Shown here piece after piece: positions 24,344 to 33,425 of a stretch of 36,997 nt of DNA. The DNA comes from an uncultured Bacteroidales bacterium (GTDB taxonomy: Bacteria; Bacteroidota; Bacteroidia; Bacteroidales; JAUNSR01), in the NCBI GenBank assembly GCA_947074145.1, contig CAMTOJ010000038.1, forward strand, positions 1 to 36,997. The letters run 5' to 3'. A model generated the notes under the pieces. That model was not told where the DNA came from. It saw only the letters and a list, made by a program, of their open reading frames with translations, and did no database searches. The translations under genes were made by a program, and so were the position numbers. Within the stretch, counting starts at the first letter, position 1; each line of letters starts with the position of its first letter.

Positions 24344-25552
24344 ATGATGAAGAAGATTTTTGGCAATACAACTTTTTGGCTCTTTTTGGGTGTAATAGCC
24401 GGACTTAGTGTCGGTTATTTTGCCAATGCTGATATGATGAAGATTATTTTACCGATAAAGCATATTTCGGGACAAATAATTATGTTTATGGTACCGCTTA
24501 TTATTTTAGGATTCGTTACGCCTTCGATAGCACGATTAAAAAGTAAAGCATCAGGTTTACTCACTCTTGCTATATGTATTGCTTATCTTTCGTCTGTTGG
24601 AGCGGCGTTATTCTCTGTTTTTGCGGGTTATAATATAATTCCGTTTCTAAATATTGAGCCTTCGGAAGCTTCGTCAAAAGAGTTGCCGGAGATGTTATTC
24701 AGGCTTGATATTCCACCTGTAATGTCGGTAATGACAGCTTTGATGTTAGCTATTACGGGGGGACTTGCAGTGATATGGACAAAATCTGAAATATTTTCAA
24801 AACTTCTTGATGATTTTCAGAAAATGGTGCTTTCGATAGTAAATAAGATTCTAATTCCTGTATTACCTGTTTTTATAGCAACAAACTTTGCTATACTCGG
24901 TTATGAGGGTACAATGCTGTCTCAATTGCCGGTATTTTTTAAGGTAATTATAATAGTTCTTGTTGGTCATTTTTTATGGCTGACTCTGTTATATGGAATT
25001 GCAGGAATATATGCGCGACAAAATCCGCTTCGGGTATTAAAACATTATGGACCTACTTATCTGACAGCAGTAGGGACAATGTCTTCTGCCGCAAGCTTGG
25101 GAAGTGCTTTAAAATCGGCAAAGAAAAGCGATGTTTTAAGGGATGATATAACAAACTTTTCGATACCTCTTTTCTCAAATATTCATTTATGCGGTTCAGT
25201 ATTGACGGAGGTTTTCTTCGTTATGACAGTTTCAATGATTGTTTATGGAGCAATCCCTTCTCTATTTTCTATGATTTTGTTTGTTTTTCTTCTTGCCATA
25301 TTTGCAATAGGCGCTCCCGGAGTCCCTGGCGGAACAGTTATGGCTTCTCTTGGTATTATAACCTCTATTCTTGGATTCAATGAAGCGGCAATTGCTTTAT
25401 TATTAACAATATTCGCCCTTCAGGATAGTTTTGGCACAGCTTGTAATGTGGTAGGAGATGGAGCTTTATCACTTATTGTAAGCACATACGCTAATAAAAA
25501 GGAAAATAGCAAGAATAATAATCAAATAGAAGATACCATCATAGTGTCATAA
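24344..25552 (+). CDS. Dicarboxylate/amino-acid:cation symporter (DAACS family)
   Basis: The product has 402 residues; the second Met (24347) is an equally good start. It is a hydrophobic membrane protein with about eight membrane helices plus re-entrant loops. The family signs are VPLIILGFVTPS in the third helix region, the serine-rich loop GTMSSAASLGSALKSA (HP1), APGVPGGTVMAS (HP2) and QDSFGTACNVVGDGALS in the last helix, equivalent to the D...T.NV..D substrate and sodium site of GltP/GltPh. It imports a dicarboxylate or acidic/neutral amino acid with sodium or protons. The gene stands alone between two terminators. The exact substrate cannot be read from the sequence. Confidence 0.92.
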   Translation: MMKKIFGNTTFWLFLGVIAGLSVGYFANADMMKIILPIKHISGQIIMFMVPLIILGFVTPSIARLKSKASGLLTLAICIAYLSSVGAALFSVFAGYNIIPFLNIEPSEASSKELPEMLFRLDIPPVMSVMTALMLAITGGLAVIWTKSEIFSKLLDDFQKMVLSIVNKILIPVLPVFIATNFAILGYEGTMLSQLPVFFKVIIIVLVGHFLWLTLLYGIAGIYARQNPLRVLKHYGPTYLTAVGTMSSAASLGSALKSAKKSDVLRDDITNFSIPLFSNIHLCGSVLTEVFFVMTVSMIVYGAIPSLFSMILFVFLLAIFAIGAPGVPGGTVMASLGIITSILGFNEAAIALLLTIFALQDSFGTACNVVGDGALSLIVSTYANKKENSKNNNQIEDTIIVS

Positions 25553-25729
25553 AAATACCACAATTATGGTATTTATAAAGGAACTAAATAACGGTAATTT
25601 TGTATCAGATAAAAACAATGATTGAGTGATTCAAGAATTGGAATAAATAGTTTTATGTGTGTAATGATTTAATGAAAAAGGAGGTTAGTGATTTAAACCT
25701 CCCGGTGTAAAAAGAAGATGGAATATGTA

Positions 25730-25778
25730 AAGCCCTATTATCAATTATATTATTGATGATAGGGCTTATTTTTTTTAT
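25730..25778 (+). terminator. Intrinsic terminator after the symporter gene
   Basis: AAGCCCTATTATCAAT (25730-25745) pairs with ATTGATGATAGGGCTT (25752-25767), 16 bp with one G-T pair and a 6-nt loop, followed by a long T run. It is 178 bp after the symporter stop and lies between convergent genes. The gap also contains two smaller hairpins (AAATACCA/TGGTATTT near 25555-25577 and GGAGGTT/AACCTCC near 25680-25702) without T-tracts. Confidence 0.82.
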
Positions 25779-25825
25779 CCTATGAGTTTATCTTTTTAAC
25801 TCGAAACAATCCTTTTAAGTATAAA

Positions 25826-28144
25826 TTAATCTATGATTTTTGTTTGAAGCGATGCCATAGATGGAGTAAATAACAAACCTTTGGCTTCAGATTCATCTAC
25901 TAAATATTTTTTCCATTTAATATCCTTCCAATCAATTTTATCTGTTGATTGAGCTACCGATGTATATGGTATGGCAGATCCGTCTTTTACCATCATTATA
26001 ATAGGCAACTCTCCACATTTAATATGATTCCATCCGGGATTATAAACTTTGCCGGTTTGATAATCAATCCATTTATTATTGCCCGGTAAATAAACATCTC
26101 TTGAAGATCCTGTTTCCAACATTGGAGCAACCAAAATATTATCACCAAACATATATTCATCCTCTACATACCACGCACCGGGATCGTTTGGATATTCAAG
26201 TAAAAGAGCTCTCATCATTGGCAAACCTGTTTCTGTACATTGCTTTGCTTGTGCATATACATAAGGCATTAACTGATATTTAAGATTTGCACATTTACGA
26301 AAATAATCGGTAAACTCTTTTCCATAAAACCATGGTTCTGTTGGAGGTGCACCATGTACGCGACTATGGGAAACAAGGAAACCAAATGGTAGCCATCTAC
26401 GATAAAGTTCCTCCGGTGTTTGAGTAACAAAACCACCTATATCATTACTCCAAAAACAGAATCCTGATAGTCCGATTGACAATCCGCTTCGTAAAGTACC
26501 AAGCATTCCTGTATTAGTTGTCGCTGCATCACCACCCCAATGAAGAGGATATCTTTGAGAACCGGCCCAAGCCGATCTTGCCCAAATAATATTTTCACCA
26601 CTTACTTTTTTTGTAATTTCAGCAACAGCTTTATTATAGCGTACAGGATAAATATTGTGTTCATACAATCCGCTTCTACAGTTACTATATATACCTTCAA
26701 GCGGAGCACCTTCGCCAAAATCTACCTTTATAGCACCAACACCCATTTCTATTAGATTGCCTATCTTTTCCTGATACCATTCTACTGTTGCAGGATTTGT
26801 AAAATCTAATACTACATCTTCATAAGGAAGTTGTCCTTTACCATTCTTTACATATAGACCTTTCTCTACCAATTCATTAAAAAACTTATTCTTAGGAGTA
26901 AAATAAGGAAGTTGCCAAAGACATGTTTTGAATCCTTGTTCTTTGAGATCGGTCAACATTTTTTGTGGGTCGTCAAAACGATCGGCAGCAAACATATAAT
27001 CGCATTGCCAATCTGTACCAAACCAACCTGTATCAAAATGTATCACATCACAAGGTATTTTATGTTTGCGGATATTTTTTGCAATGTCGCGCCCCTCTTT
27101 CTCACTGAAATATGTTATACGACTCATCCAAGTTCCGAAACTCCACAATGGAGGCATCTCTGGTCTTCCCACCAAACTTGTATACTCCTCAATAACCTCT
27201 TTCGGTTCTCCTATAAACACAAATAGATCAAGAGCTTCGTCGGCCATAAAAAGTTTGTTTGCACCTATGTATGAATTACCGAAGTCACAAGTTATTGGTG
27301 CAGAAGTATGCATAAACATACCATAACCACGTGAGCTCAGGAAGAATGGTATCGGCTTATACATATCTTGACCTTCGGGTCCTTGTGGGTCGGTAACAAA
27401 AAGGTTTATCTTTTGTCCCGCCTTATTAAGTTGAGTAGGAGATTCTCCACAACCATAAATTTTTTCGCCCGGTGACAAGCTGAATACAGGATTTATACTG
27501 CGTGTATTATCAGAACCTCTTTTTATAAAATTAAAAGGTAATACTTTTATTTGAGTAGAATCATTATCTGACCAACAACGAGTTTGAGTCATAACTTTTC
27601 CTTCCGAATCTTTTAGTATCATACGCCAAGGATATTTCTGTATAGTGAGACTTCCCTGAGCGGATGTATATACTATCTTATCTTTGTCATTGACTACATT
27701 CCATTGACTTGTATCTACATTAGGTTCTGCTACCAACATTATAGATTCGGTTTCCGGAGTTTTAATTGGCGTGGTCAACATCCGAATACGCAAACATCGA
27801 TCATTAACAGGAGTGATACTAAAAAACAGTAACGGATCATTGTCGTATGCCGTGTCAGGGAAATCGAGATTCTTTAATGGTTGATGAAGATAAGTATTGG
27901 CATTAAAAGCCTGACGAGGCATCAATTGATGACGTTTCCATTTCACTACACCTTCTCCGTTATTGAACGTTGCTAAACTATCGGCAAAGAAATAGATATT
28001 GCTAAAATCAGTAAAATCGGCACTTATGTCTTTGGTCTGACTCAATAGATATTGAGTAGCGCCATTGGTCTTAATCTGACCATTAATAGTACCGACACAA
28101 AAAATAGATACGGCTAATGCGTATCTTGTAAGATTGTTTTTCAT
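25826..28144 (-). CDS. GH31 alpha-xylosidase/alpha-glucosidase (YicI-like)
   Basis: I choose ATG at 28144 (772 residues, MKNNLTRYALAV...). The in-frame ATG at 28186 adds 14 residues and would lie upstream of the -7 box at 28169-28176. A signal peptide ends near TINGQ, so the enzyme is periplasmic. The GH31 N-terminal beta-sandwich is followed by the barrel, with FDTGWFG at 370-376, the nucleophile in IKVDFGEG (Asp475), the acid/base in HWGGDAATT (Asp539) and FWSNDIGGF at 564-572. The DFGE context is that of YicI-type alpha-xylosidases, so removal of alpha-xylose is more likely than maltose-type activity, but this is inferred. It follows the GH26 gene of PUL B on the same strand after a terminator and may be controlled on its own. 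Confidence 0.92.
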   Translation of the reverse strand: MKNNLTRYALAVSIFCVGTINGQIKTNGATQYLLSQTKDISADFTDFSNIYFFADSLATFNNGEGVVKWKRHQLMPRQAFNANTYLHQPLKNLDFPDTAYDNDPLLFFSITPVNDRCLRIRMLTTPIKTPETESIMLVAEPNVDTSQWNVVNDKDKIVYTSAQGSLTIQKYPWRMILKDSEGKVMTQTRCWSDNDSTQIKVLPFNFIKRGSDNTRSINPVFSLSPGEKIYGCGESPTQLNKAGQKINLFVTDPQGPEGQDMYKPIPFFLSSRGYGMFMHTSAPITCDFGNSYIGANKLFMADEALDLFVFIGEPKEVIEEYTSLVGRPEMPPLWSFGTWMSRITYFSEKEGRDIAKNIRKHKIPCDVIHFDTGWFGTDWQCDYMFAADRFDDPQKMLTDLKEQGFKTCLWQLPYFTPKNKFFNELVEKGLYVKNGKGQLPYEDVVLDFTNPATVEWYQEKIGNLIEMGVGAIKVDFGEGAPLEGIYSNCRSGLYEHNIYPVRYNKAVAEITKKVSGENIIWARSAWAGSQRYPLHWGGDAATTNTGMLGTLRSGLSIGLSGFCFWSNDIGGFVTQTPEELYRRWLPFGFLVSHSRVHGAPPTEPWFYGKEFTDYFRKCANLKYQLMPYVYAQAKQCTETGLPMMRALLLEYPNDPGAWYVEDEYMFGDNILVAPMLETGSSRDVYLPGNNKWIDYQTGKVYNPGWNHIKCGELPIIMMVKDGSAIPYTSVAQSTDKIDWKDIKWKKYLVDESEAKGLLFTPSMASLQTKIID

Positions 28145-28168
28145 ATTGAACTTAGATTTATATAGGTA

Positions 28169-28176
28169 CAAAAGTA
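28169..28176 (-). promoter_or_regulatory. Candidate -7 box (TACTTTTG) of the GH31 gene
   Basis: TACTTTTG on the minus strand fits TAnnTTTG and stands 24 bp before the chosen ATG. A small perfect hairpin CTCATT-TAC-AATGAG (28182-28196) lies directly upstream, in the -33/-7 spacer, where a regulator could bind. The rest of 28197-28470 shows no gene. Confidence 0.45.
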
Positions 28177-28474
28177 ACCTTCTCATTTACAATGAGGTTA
28201 TCAAAATGTTAAGGATTGAGTATACATTTGATTAATCAGAATTATTTTGATATAATTTTCTACTTTCGTTTACCGGTACTTTGAACATTAGAGTTCCATT
28301 TATGTTTTTCTTAGTTTACATTAAAGGTTAGTATTCCCGATTCTTATTTTGCTAAATATTTCACTCGTATTGTTTAAAAATATTCAATGATGCGAGAAAC
28401 GAATTAATTGTATTCAATATTGACTAAATGATATCAAACTCTTTTTATGATGGATTGGAAGCTTTTAATATCAT

Positions 28475-28515
28475 AAAATAAAAAGGGCTGAACTCGATTA
28501 AGAATTCAACCCTTT
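28475..28515 (-). terminator. Intrinsic terminator after the GH26 gene (end of PUL B core)
   Basis: On the minus strand AAAGGGTTGAA (28515-28505) pairs with TTCAGCCCTTT (28492-28482), one G-U pair, 12-nt loop, followed by TTTATTTTAT. It lies about 90 bp after the GH26 stop. The other DNA in 28187-28606 is AT-rich and empty of genes. Confidence 0.75.
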
Positions 28516-28606
28516 ATTAATAAATCAATATAAACAAAATACTGTTTTACTTATCTCTTAATATTTAGATCAATAAAACTCAACTTATCTACCTTATGTA
28601 ATAATA

Positions 28607-29962
28607 TTATTTTAAACTTGGCACTTGCGAAAGATCTAATACCTTATTTGATGAGAAAGATTCTTTCCACCATGTGATATCGGCATGCTCATGAGCCTCC
28701 CCATTAAAGTTGTTTGAATTGATCTGATTTGTGGTATTATAATCATACCAAGGCATTGCCCAAGACCACATCGCACCAGAACTGATCTGACTTTTAAGAT
28801 TTGACACAGTTCCACATTCACTTAATGCAACCAATTTTGAAGAGTAATCATTACATATCTCCTTAAATTCAGATGCTATTTGATCTGAATTATTATTATT
28901 ATAAATATCACGTCCTATAATATCAACATAAGCATCACCGGGATACCAGGAATCATCCTTAGTCTGTGTTGTCCAAACCCAAATAAGATTGTTTAATTCT
29001 TTCTTCTGAAAAAATTCAAACATTATAATCCACAATTTCTTACAAGACTCTGCATTTTTACCCCACCAGAACCATCCACCGGATGCTTCATGAAGTGGAC
29101 GCCATAATACAGGTATTCCTTCATCTTTCAATAATTTTATATAACCCGATATCTTCTCTAAATCGGCCATTATCACATCATTTTCATATGTACCCTCTAT
29201 TACAGCCTGATTAATATTGAAATTTGTTTCTTTAGCGTAAAAAGCACGATCATTGCTGCCTTGAGAAACCGGTACATTCCAATGCCAACTTAATGTAACA
29301 ATACCATTCATATCCCACCACTCTTTTAATGGTGTAATATCAGAATAATCAATCCAGTTTGCAGGTGATTCGGCAAGATGTAAATAATCACAACCATTTA
29401 TAACCGGATATTTGCCTGTGTGTTGGTGAACCCACTTTGCTTCGTTCCAGTTCCAACTCACATTTGACATTGTGCCGGTAATAATATTTTTACCGAAATT
29501 TTCTCTTAGAAATCTAAAAACATTAATTGCCTCTTTTGATGCTTCTCCAACAACAAGTTCTGTTGTAACTTCTACCTTTTCTTTTGTTGAAAATGTAATT
29601 TTTATTGCTTTATTATATATACCGGTAGGTCCTTTTATTGTTTTTTCCGGTACATTCAGAATATATTCTTTTCCCTCATCAAGTATAGTTTCAATAGTTA
29701 GTTTTTTATATAAAGCTTCAGCTTTAATCACTTTTTCATCATTTAGTTTAATATTATCTGAGTTAGTTAAAATTATATTCTGATCAAATGTCAGAGTTAT
29801 AGTTTTACTCCCTCTCATAATATTTATCTCTCCGTCGTAAGGATCAGAAGAAACAAGTCCAGGAGCATCATTTAGAATAACCTCTTCATCATCTTTTTTA
29901 TCTTCACATGAAAACAATAAGAAAATAGAGATAATCATCAATAAGCTTTTAAGATTCTTCAT
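28607..29962 (-). CDS. GH26 endo-beta-mannanase-type lipoprotein with N-terminal Ig-like domain
   Basis: The product has 451 residues with a lipoprotein leader ending LFSC (Cys19). Residues about 33-127 form an SbsA-type Ig-like domain (SSDPYDGEINIMRGSKTITLTFD). The GH26 barrel fills about 140-440: GTMSNVSWNW, VTLSWHWNVP, the acid/base in WRPLHEASGGWFWW (Glu292), VDIIGRDIYN and the nucleophile in ALSECG (Glu382). Both catalytic glutamates of clan GH-A are present. Most GH26 enzymes cut beta-1,4-mannans; a few act on beta-1,3/1,4-glucans or beta-1,3-xylan. It is the last gene of the PUL B core and probably sits on the cell surface to make oligosaccharides for the SusC/SusD pair. A stable hairpin lies just before its start. 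Confidence 0.93.
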   Translation of the reverse strand: MKNLKSLLMIISIFLLFSCEDKKDDEEVILNDAPGLVSSDPYDGEINIMRGSKTITLTFDQNIILTNSDNIKLNDEKVIKAEALYKKLTIETILDEGKEYILNVPEKTIKGPTGIYNKAIKITFSTKEKVEVTTELVVGEASKEAINVFRFLRENFGKNIITGTMSNVSWNWNEAKWVHQHTGKYPVINGCDYLHLAESPANWIDYSDITPLKEWWDMNGIVTLSWHWNVPVSQGSNDRAFYAKETNFNINQAVIEGTYENDVIMADLEKISGYIKLLKDEGIPVLWRPLHEASGGWFWWGKNAESCKKLWIIMFEFFQKKELNNLIWVWTTQTKDDSWYPGDAYVDIIGRDIYNNNNSDQIASEFKEICNDYSSKLVALSECGTVSNLKSQISSGAMWSWAMPWYDYNTTNQINSNNFNGEAHEHADITWWKESFSSNKVLDLSQVPSLK

Positions 29963-29983
29963 CGCATTAAATTTTTAGATTAA

Positions 29984-30019
29984 AAGGGGATATATTTATT
30001 ATATAAAATACATCCCCTT
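29984..30019 (-). promoter_or_regulatory. Intercistronic hairpin before the GH26 gene
   Basis: On the minus strand AAGGGGATGTATTT (30019-30006) pairs with AAATATATCCCCTT (29997-29984) over 14 bp with one G-U pair and an 8-nt loop, followed by TTTTAATCT. It ends 21 bp before the GH26 ATG. The T-tract is short, so it may be a leaky terminator or a processing/stability element that lowers GH26 expression relative to susCD. Confidence 0.6.
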
Positions 30020-30057
30020 GTTTACATGATTTATTTATCAAATAAGAACAAAATTCA

Positions 30058-32151
30058 TTATTTATTTTCAATCCTCACATTATCAATATATATGCCATCC
30101 CAATCAAAGTCAGACAACTGACATGCTAATCCATAGTCACCTTCTCCAATTGTAGCAACACCTATTGTACTAAAGTCAAGCGTAATAGTAATCCAACCTC
30201 CACCGGTAGTAAATACACCGTTTTCATCAAGAGGGAAATGTCCGGCTGTACACCATCCCCAACTGCCTCCAAGAAGCCACTGAATCTTATAGTTACCCGG
30301 AACAAAATCTTTTTCAGTTTTAATATCAAACTTAAATACTTTACCGGTCAAATCATTTATAGGTTGACGACCACTCGCATTATCTGCAAAGAACCATGTA
30401 AATGCTCCATCTCCAATTTGTCCAGATCCCACTTTGTAATATGTATTTCCGTTATCTTCTGTTACCACATCTCCGAAACCACCCCACATCCATCCAGGAT
30501 AAGAACCATTGGTAAAGTCAAAATACATAATTGCATCAGGAGCCACAGGATCTGCACCACCACAATATACAGCAGGCATAAGACCTTCATCACCATCATG
30601 AGTAATCATTATCGGAGTAATAGAACCAGTAGCAGAACCTTTCACATGGTAGAATTCAACTAATACATCTGATTTTATACCAAATGCAGTACAATTAATT
30701 GTATAGTTACCTTCTTCATCAGCAAAATAAATCTCTTTTATCAGATTAAGATCTGTTCCTTCTATTGTAATTATTTCGCCAATACCACTTGAAGTAATTG
30801 ATGTTATAACAGGAAGGGTAACATCTACTATAATTTCTTGAGGTGTTATAATTTCTGTTCCGTTTGTTGTAATAAGAGTTATAGCACCTGATACAGCTCC
30901 AACAGGAACTGCAACAGTAAGTTCTTTCTCTGAAGATTCTTTAATTTCACCTTTAACAGAACCAAATACAACTTCACTTACTACATCAAGATTTGTTCCT
31001 TTAATAACTATAGTCTGTTTAGCTTTTACTACACCAGGAGTGATTTCTGTAGTTTCAGGCATAATATATGCTAATTCAGCTCCATTTATAGGAGTATCTG
31101 AAAGTGTGTTTATTGTAAATGCACCGGCTGTTGCAACATCAGGAATAGTAAGAACTATTTTTTCAGGAGTCGCCTCGTCAAATTCAGTTACAGGATCAGA
31201 GTTAGGGAAATTAACTTCCGAAACAAGATCAAGGTTTTTACCTGTGATTGTTAATTTTGATCCATTTTTTACAGATGTACTGGAAATAGCAGATATTGTT
31301 GGTTTAATCAAATCAAGCGGTTTTGATTCAATTTCAACACCACTAAAAGCAACAAGTGTTACAGGGCCCTCTTTTATTGAAAGAGGCGTTTTAATTGTAA
31401 TCTTATCCTTTTTATCACCTTCAATCTTTTCTCCACCAGGAAGAATAATGTATTCAACAAGATCAAAATCTTTACCTTCGATTACTATGTCAAGACCGGG
31501 TTTTACCGGATTTGGCGTTACAGAAGTAAATGAAGGAAGAGTTATATTTAAATCCTCTTCAGAATAAACTATAATCGGAATTTCAGCTCCGTTAGAGATT
31601 CTTATTTTACCAGATTGTGCATAAATAGGAACTACTACTTCAAGTTTTTTTCTTGTTTTACTCTTAAAATCTGTAGAGATTGAGTCTCCGTTAAAAATCA
31701 CCTCATTTATAAGGTTTAAATAATCACCTTCAATAGTAAGTACCTGACCTGCTTTAAGATTTAGCGGAGAAACTTTATCTATAGATATAGGTTCTGAGAA
31801 TGTCAATTCAGTTTTTGTTTCTAATGTTTCTTTATCTGTTGTCAACTGAACTTTACCCGGTTCGGAATCCTGTGGTATAGTTATTTTTATCTCTTTTTTT
31901 CCAATAACGGTAATCTCTGATATATCACCTGCTCCAGGTATGAATACAGATTTTACTTTATCAAGATTATTACCAATAAATCTCAACTCTCCACCGCGAA
32001 GAGCCGGTGATGGTCCAAAGGATTTTAGTACTACAGCACTACCCTCTCCTTTATCGTCATCTTTATCACAGGATGTAAAAGATAATGCTCCGACAAACAT
32101 CAGAAGAGACATTATCACTGTAAATATTTTATTATTTTTATTTAGCTTCAT
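30058..32151 (-). CDS. Surface glycan-binding lipoprotein with six IPT/TIG repeats
   Basis: The product has 697 residues with a lipoprotein leader ending SFTSC (Cys28). Six IPT/TIG-like Ig repeats of about 80 residues start near 42, 122, 206, 284, 364 and 447; each has a core like the fourth (ISSTSVKNGSKLTITGKNLD) with a GxxLxLVxxVxF end. The C-terminal domain (about 535-697; DFTNGSYPGWMWGGFGD, then SWGWCTAGHFPLD and GIYIDNVRIENK) resembles the glycan-binding domain of SGBP-B proteins of hemicellulose PULs and is rich in exposed Trp. The repeats would act as a stalk that lifts the binding domain off the membrane. It follows the shorter paralogue (32174-33406) after 22 bp and shares its C-terminal domain type. 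Confidence 0.85.
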   Translation of the reverse strand: MKLNKNNKIFTVIMSLLMFVGALSFTSCDKDDDKGEGSAVVLKSFGPSPALRGGELRFIGNNLDKVKSVFIPGAGDISEITVIGKKEIKITIPQDSEPGKVQLTTDKETLETKTELTFSEPISIDKVSPLNLKAGQVLTIEGDYLNLINEVIFNGDSISTDFKSKTRKKLEVVVPIYAQSGKIRISNGAEIPIIVYSEEDLNITLPSFTSVTPNPVKPGLDIVIEGKDFDLVEYIILPGGEKIEGDKKDKITIKTPLSIKEGPVTLVAFSGVEIESKPLDLIKPTISAISSTSVKNGSKLTITGKNLDLVSEVNFPNSDPVTEFDEATPEKIVLTIPDVATAGAFTINTLSDTPINGAELAYIMPETTEITPGVVKAKQTIVIKGTNLDVVSEVVFGSVKGEIKESSEKELTVAVPVGAVSGAITLITTNGTEIITPQEIIVDVTLPVITSITSSGIGEIITIEGTDLNLIKEIYFADEEGNYTINCTAFGIKSDVLVEFYHVKGSATGSITPIMITHDGDEGLMPAVYCGGADPVAPDAIMYFDFTNGSYPGWMWGGFGDVVTEDNGNTYYKVGSGQIGDGAFTWFFADNASGRQPINDLTGKVFKFDIKTEKDFVPGNYKIQWLLGGSWGWCTAGHFPLDENGVFTTGGGWITITLDFSTIGVATIGEGDYGLACQLSDFDWDGIYIDNVRIENK

Positions 32152-32173
32152 AATATTATCTTTTTAAAGTTTA

Positions 32174-33406
32174 CTATTCAGCAGGTACAACTCTGATATT
32201 ATCTATCAAGATATGCGGATTACAATCTGTTCCGTTTACACCACCACTGTAAAGGAAGAATGTCAGACCGCCATAGTTACCCGCAGATGCCATCTCTAAA
32301 GCACCTCCTATATGTGAATATTTGAAATCTTTAAGCGGAAATGCAACTGTTATCCAACCATCTGTTGTAAATGAACCTGTTGCTTCCCATGGGCGCCAAA
32401 GACCACGTGGTGTTATTCCATCTGCAATATAAGCATTTGTTCCGGTTGTTGACCAAGGTGTAAAAATCATCTGTAATGCTCCTGACGACCATGGTTCAAG
32501 TACATTAACTTCAAATTTTAATATAGCATTATTTGGATCTATATCGAACAAATCTCCTTCAGAACGACCATTTGCAGTTCCCCATAGATTGAATGAAAAT
32601 TCATCTTCACCCCATGTATCACCTGCTACACCGGACATTGAACCCTGGAATCTCACATAATTTCCGGAAATACCATCAGGATCACTATTTGCAATTCTTC
32701 CGGCACGCCAACCACCATCTGCATTAGTATTATCCCAATCCAATATAATACCACGATCATCTCTGAATTGGAATTTTGAGCGACCTGTTCCATAAATTGA
32801 AGAAACAGAAAGATATCCTTTTTGAGAACCTTCCGGAACACGGAAAACTACCTTCGTTTTTTCTATAGAAATTATCTCTTCAACAGGCACATTCCCAGCC
32901 ATAGATATTGACAATGGTACATTAGGATCATCAATAAAATAATCACCCGTAAGAGTTACAATATCTCCGTCATATGCATACTCACAAGATATACTTGAAG
33001 GTAGTGGTGAAGGGACAAGTACTTTGAAATCATATTCTATTGTATCTGACTTTGTTATCATATACATTTTATGAGTAACTGTCTGTGGTATACCTTTGGG
33101 AACATTTACAAAAAATGCATCATCGGTTATAAAGCTTGTATTTATTATAGCTTTTTGATCATTAAACCAGACTTCTCTGATACTCTTTAGATTTTTACCT
33201 ATAAGACATATAGTATTCTCCATATATGCCGATACTATAAGAGAGTCAGAAGTAACAGGATCTGGCAGACGCACATAATATACCTCAGGAGAGCCGCCTG
33301 CGACCTTCCATTTAGAATCGTTTTCATCTTCGCAAGATATCAATCCAAATGCCAAGCAACATAGAGATCCTGCGACGAATGATTTTAAAATATTTATATT
33401 TTTCAT
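32174..33406 (-). CDS. Surface glycan-binding lipoprotein (SGBP-B type)
   Basis: The product has 410 residues with a lipoprotein leader ending GLISC (Cys25). Two Ig/IPT-like domains (about 40-135 and 135-215; VTLTGDYFIDDPNVPLSI) precede a C-terminal glycan-binding domain (about 215-410) that starts ILDWDNTNADGGW and ends HILIDNIRVVPAE. The arrangement and the last 190 residues resemble the xyloglucan/mixed-linkage-glucan SGBP-B proteins and are related to the C-terminal domain of the next gene. It should bind the target polysaccharide at the outer surface next to SusC/SusD. It lies 19 bp after susD and 22 bp before its larger paralogue, within one operon. Which glycan it binds cannot be told from sequence. 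Confidence 0.87.
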   Translation of the reverse strand: MKNINILKSFVAGSLCCLAFGLISCEDENDSKWKVAGGSPEVYYVRLPDPVTSDSLIVSAYMENTICLIGKNLKSIREVWFNDQKAIINTSFITDDAFFVNVPKGIPQTVTHKMYMITKSDTIEYDFKVLVPSPLPSSISCEYAYDGDIVTLTGDYFIDDPNVPLSISMAGNVPVEEIISIEKTKVVFRVPEGSQKGYLSVSSIYGTGRSKFQFRDDRGIILDWDNTNADGGWRAGRIANSDPDGISGNYVRFQGSMSGVAGDTWGEDEFSFNLWGTANGRSEGDLFDIDPNNAILKFEVNVLEPWSSGALQMIFTPWSTTGTNAYIADGITPRGLWRPWEATGSFTTDGWITVAFPLKDFKYSHIGGALEMASAGNYGGLTFFLYSGGVNGTDCNPHILIDNIRVVPAE

Positions 33407-33425
33407 AATGTAACAGACTAAAAGG

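Noticed and set aside
28145..28186. Upstream ATG at 28186 as the GH31 start
   Set aside because: It lies upstream of the candidate -7 box, and the shorter form starts with a normal signal peptide.
31040..31567. 175-residue plus-strand ORF inside the six-repeat lipoprotein gene
   Set aside because: It lies wholly antisense to a gene with clear domains, and its sequence is a by-product of the repeated IPT codons.
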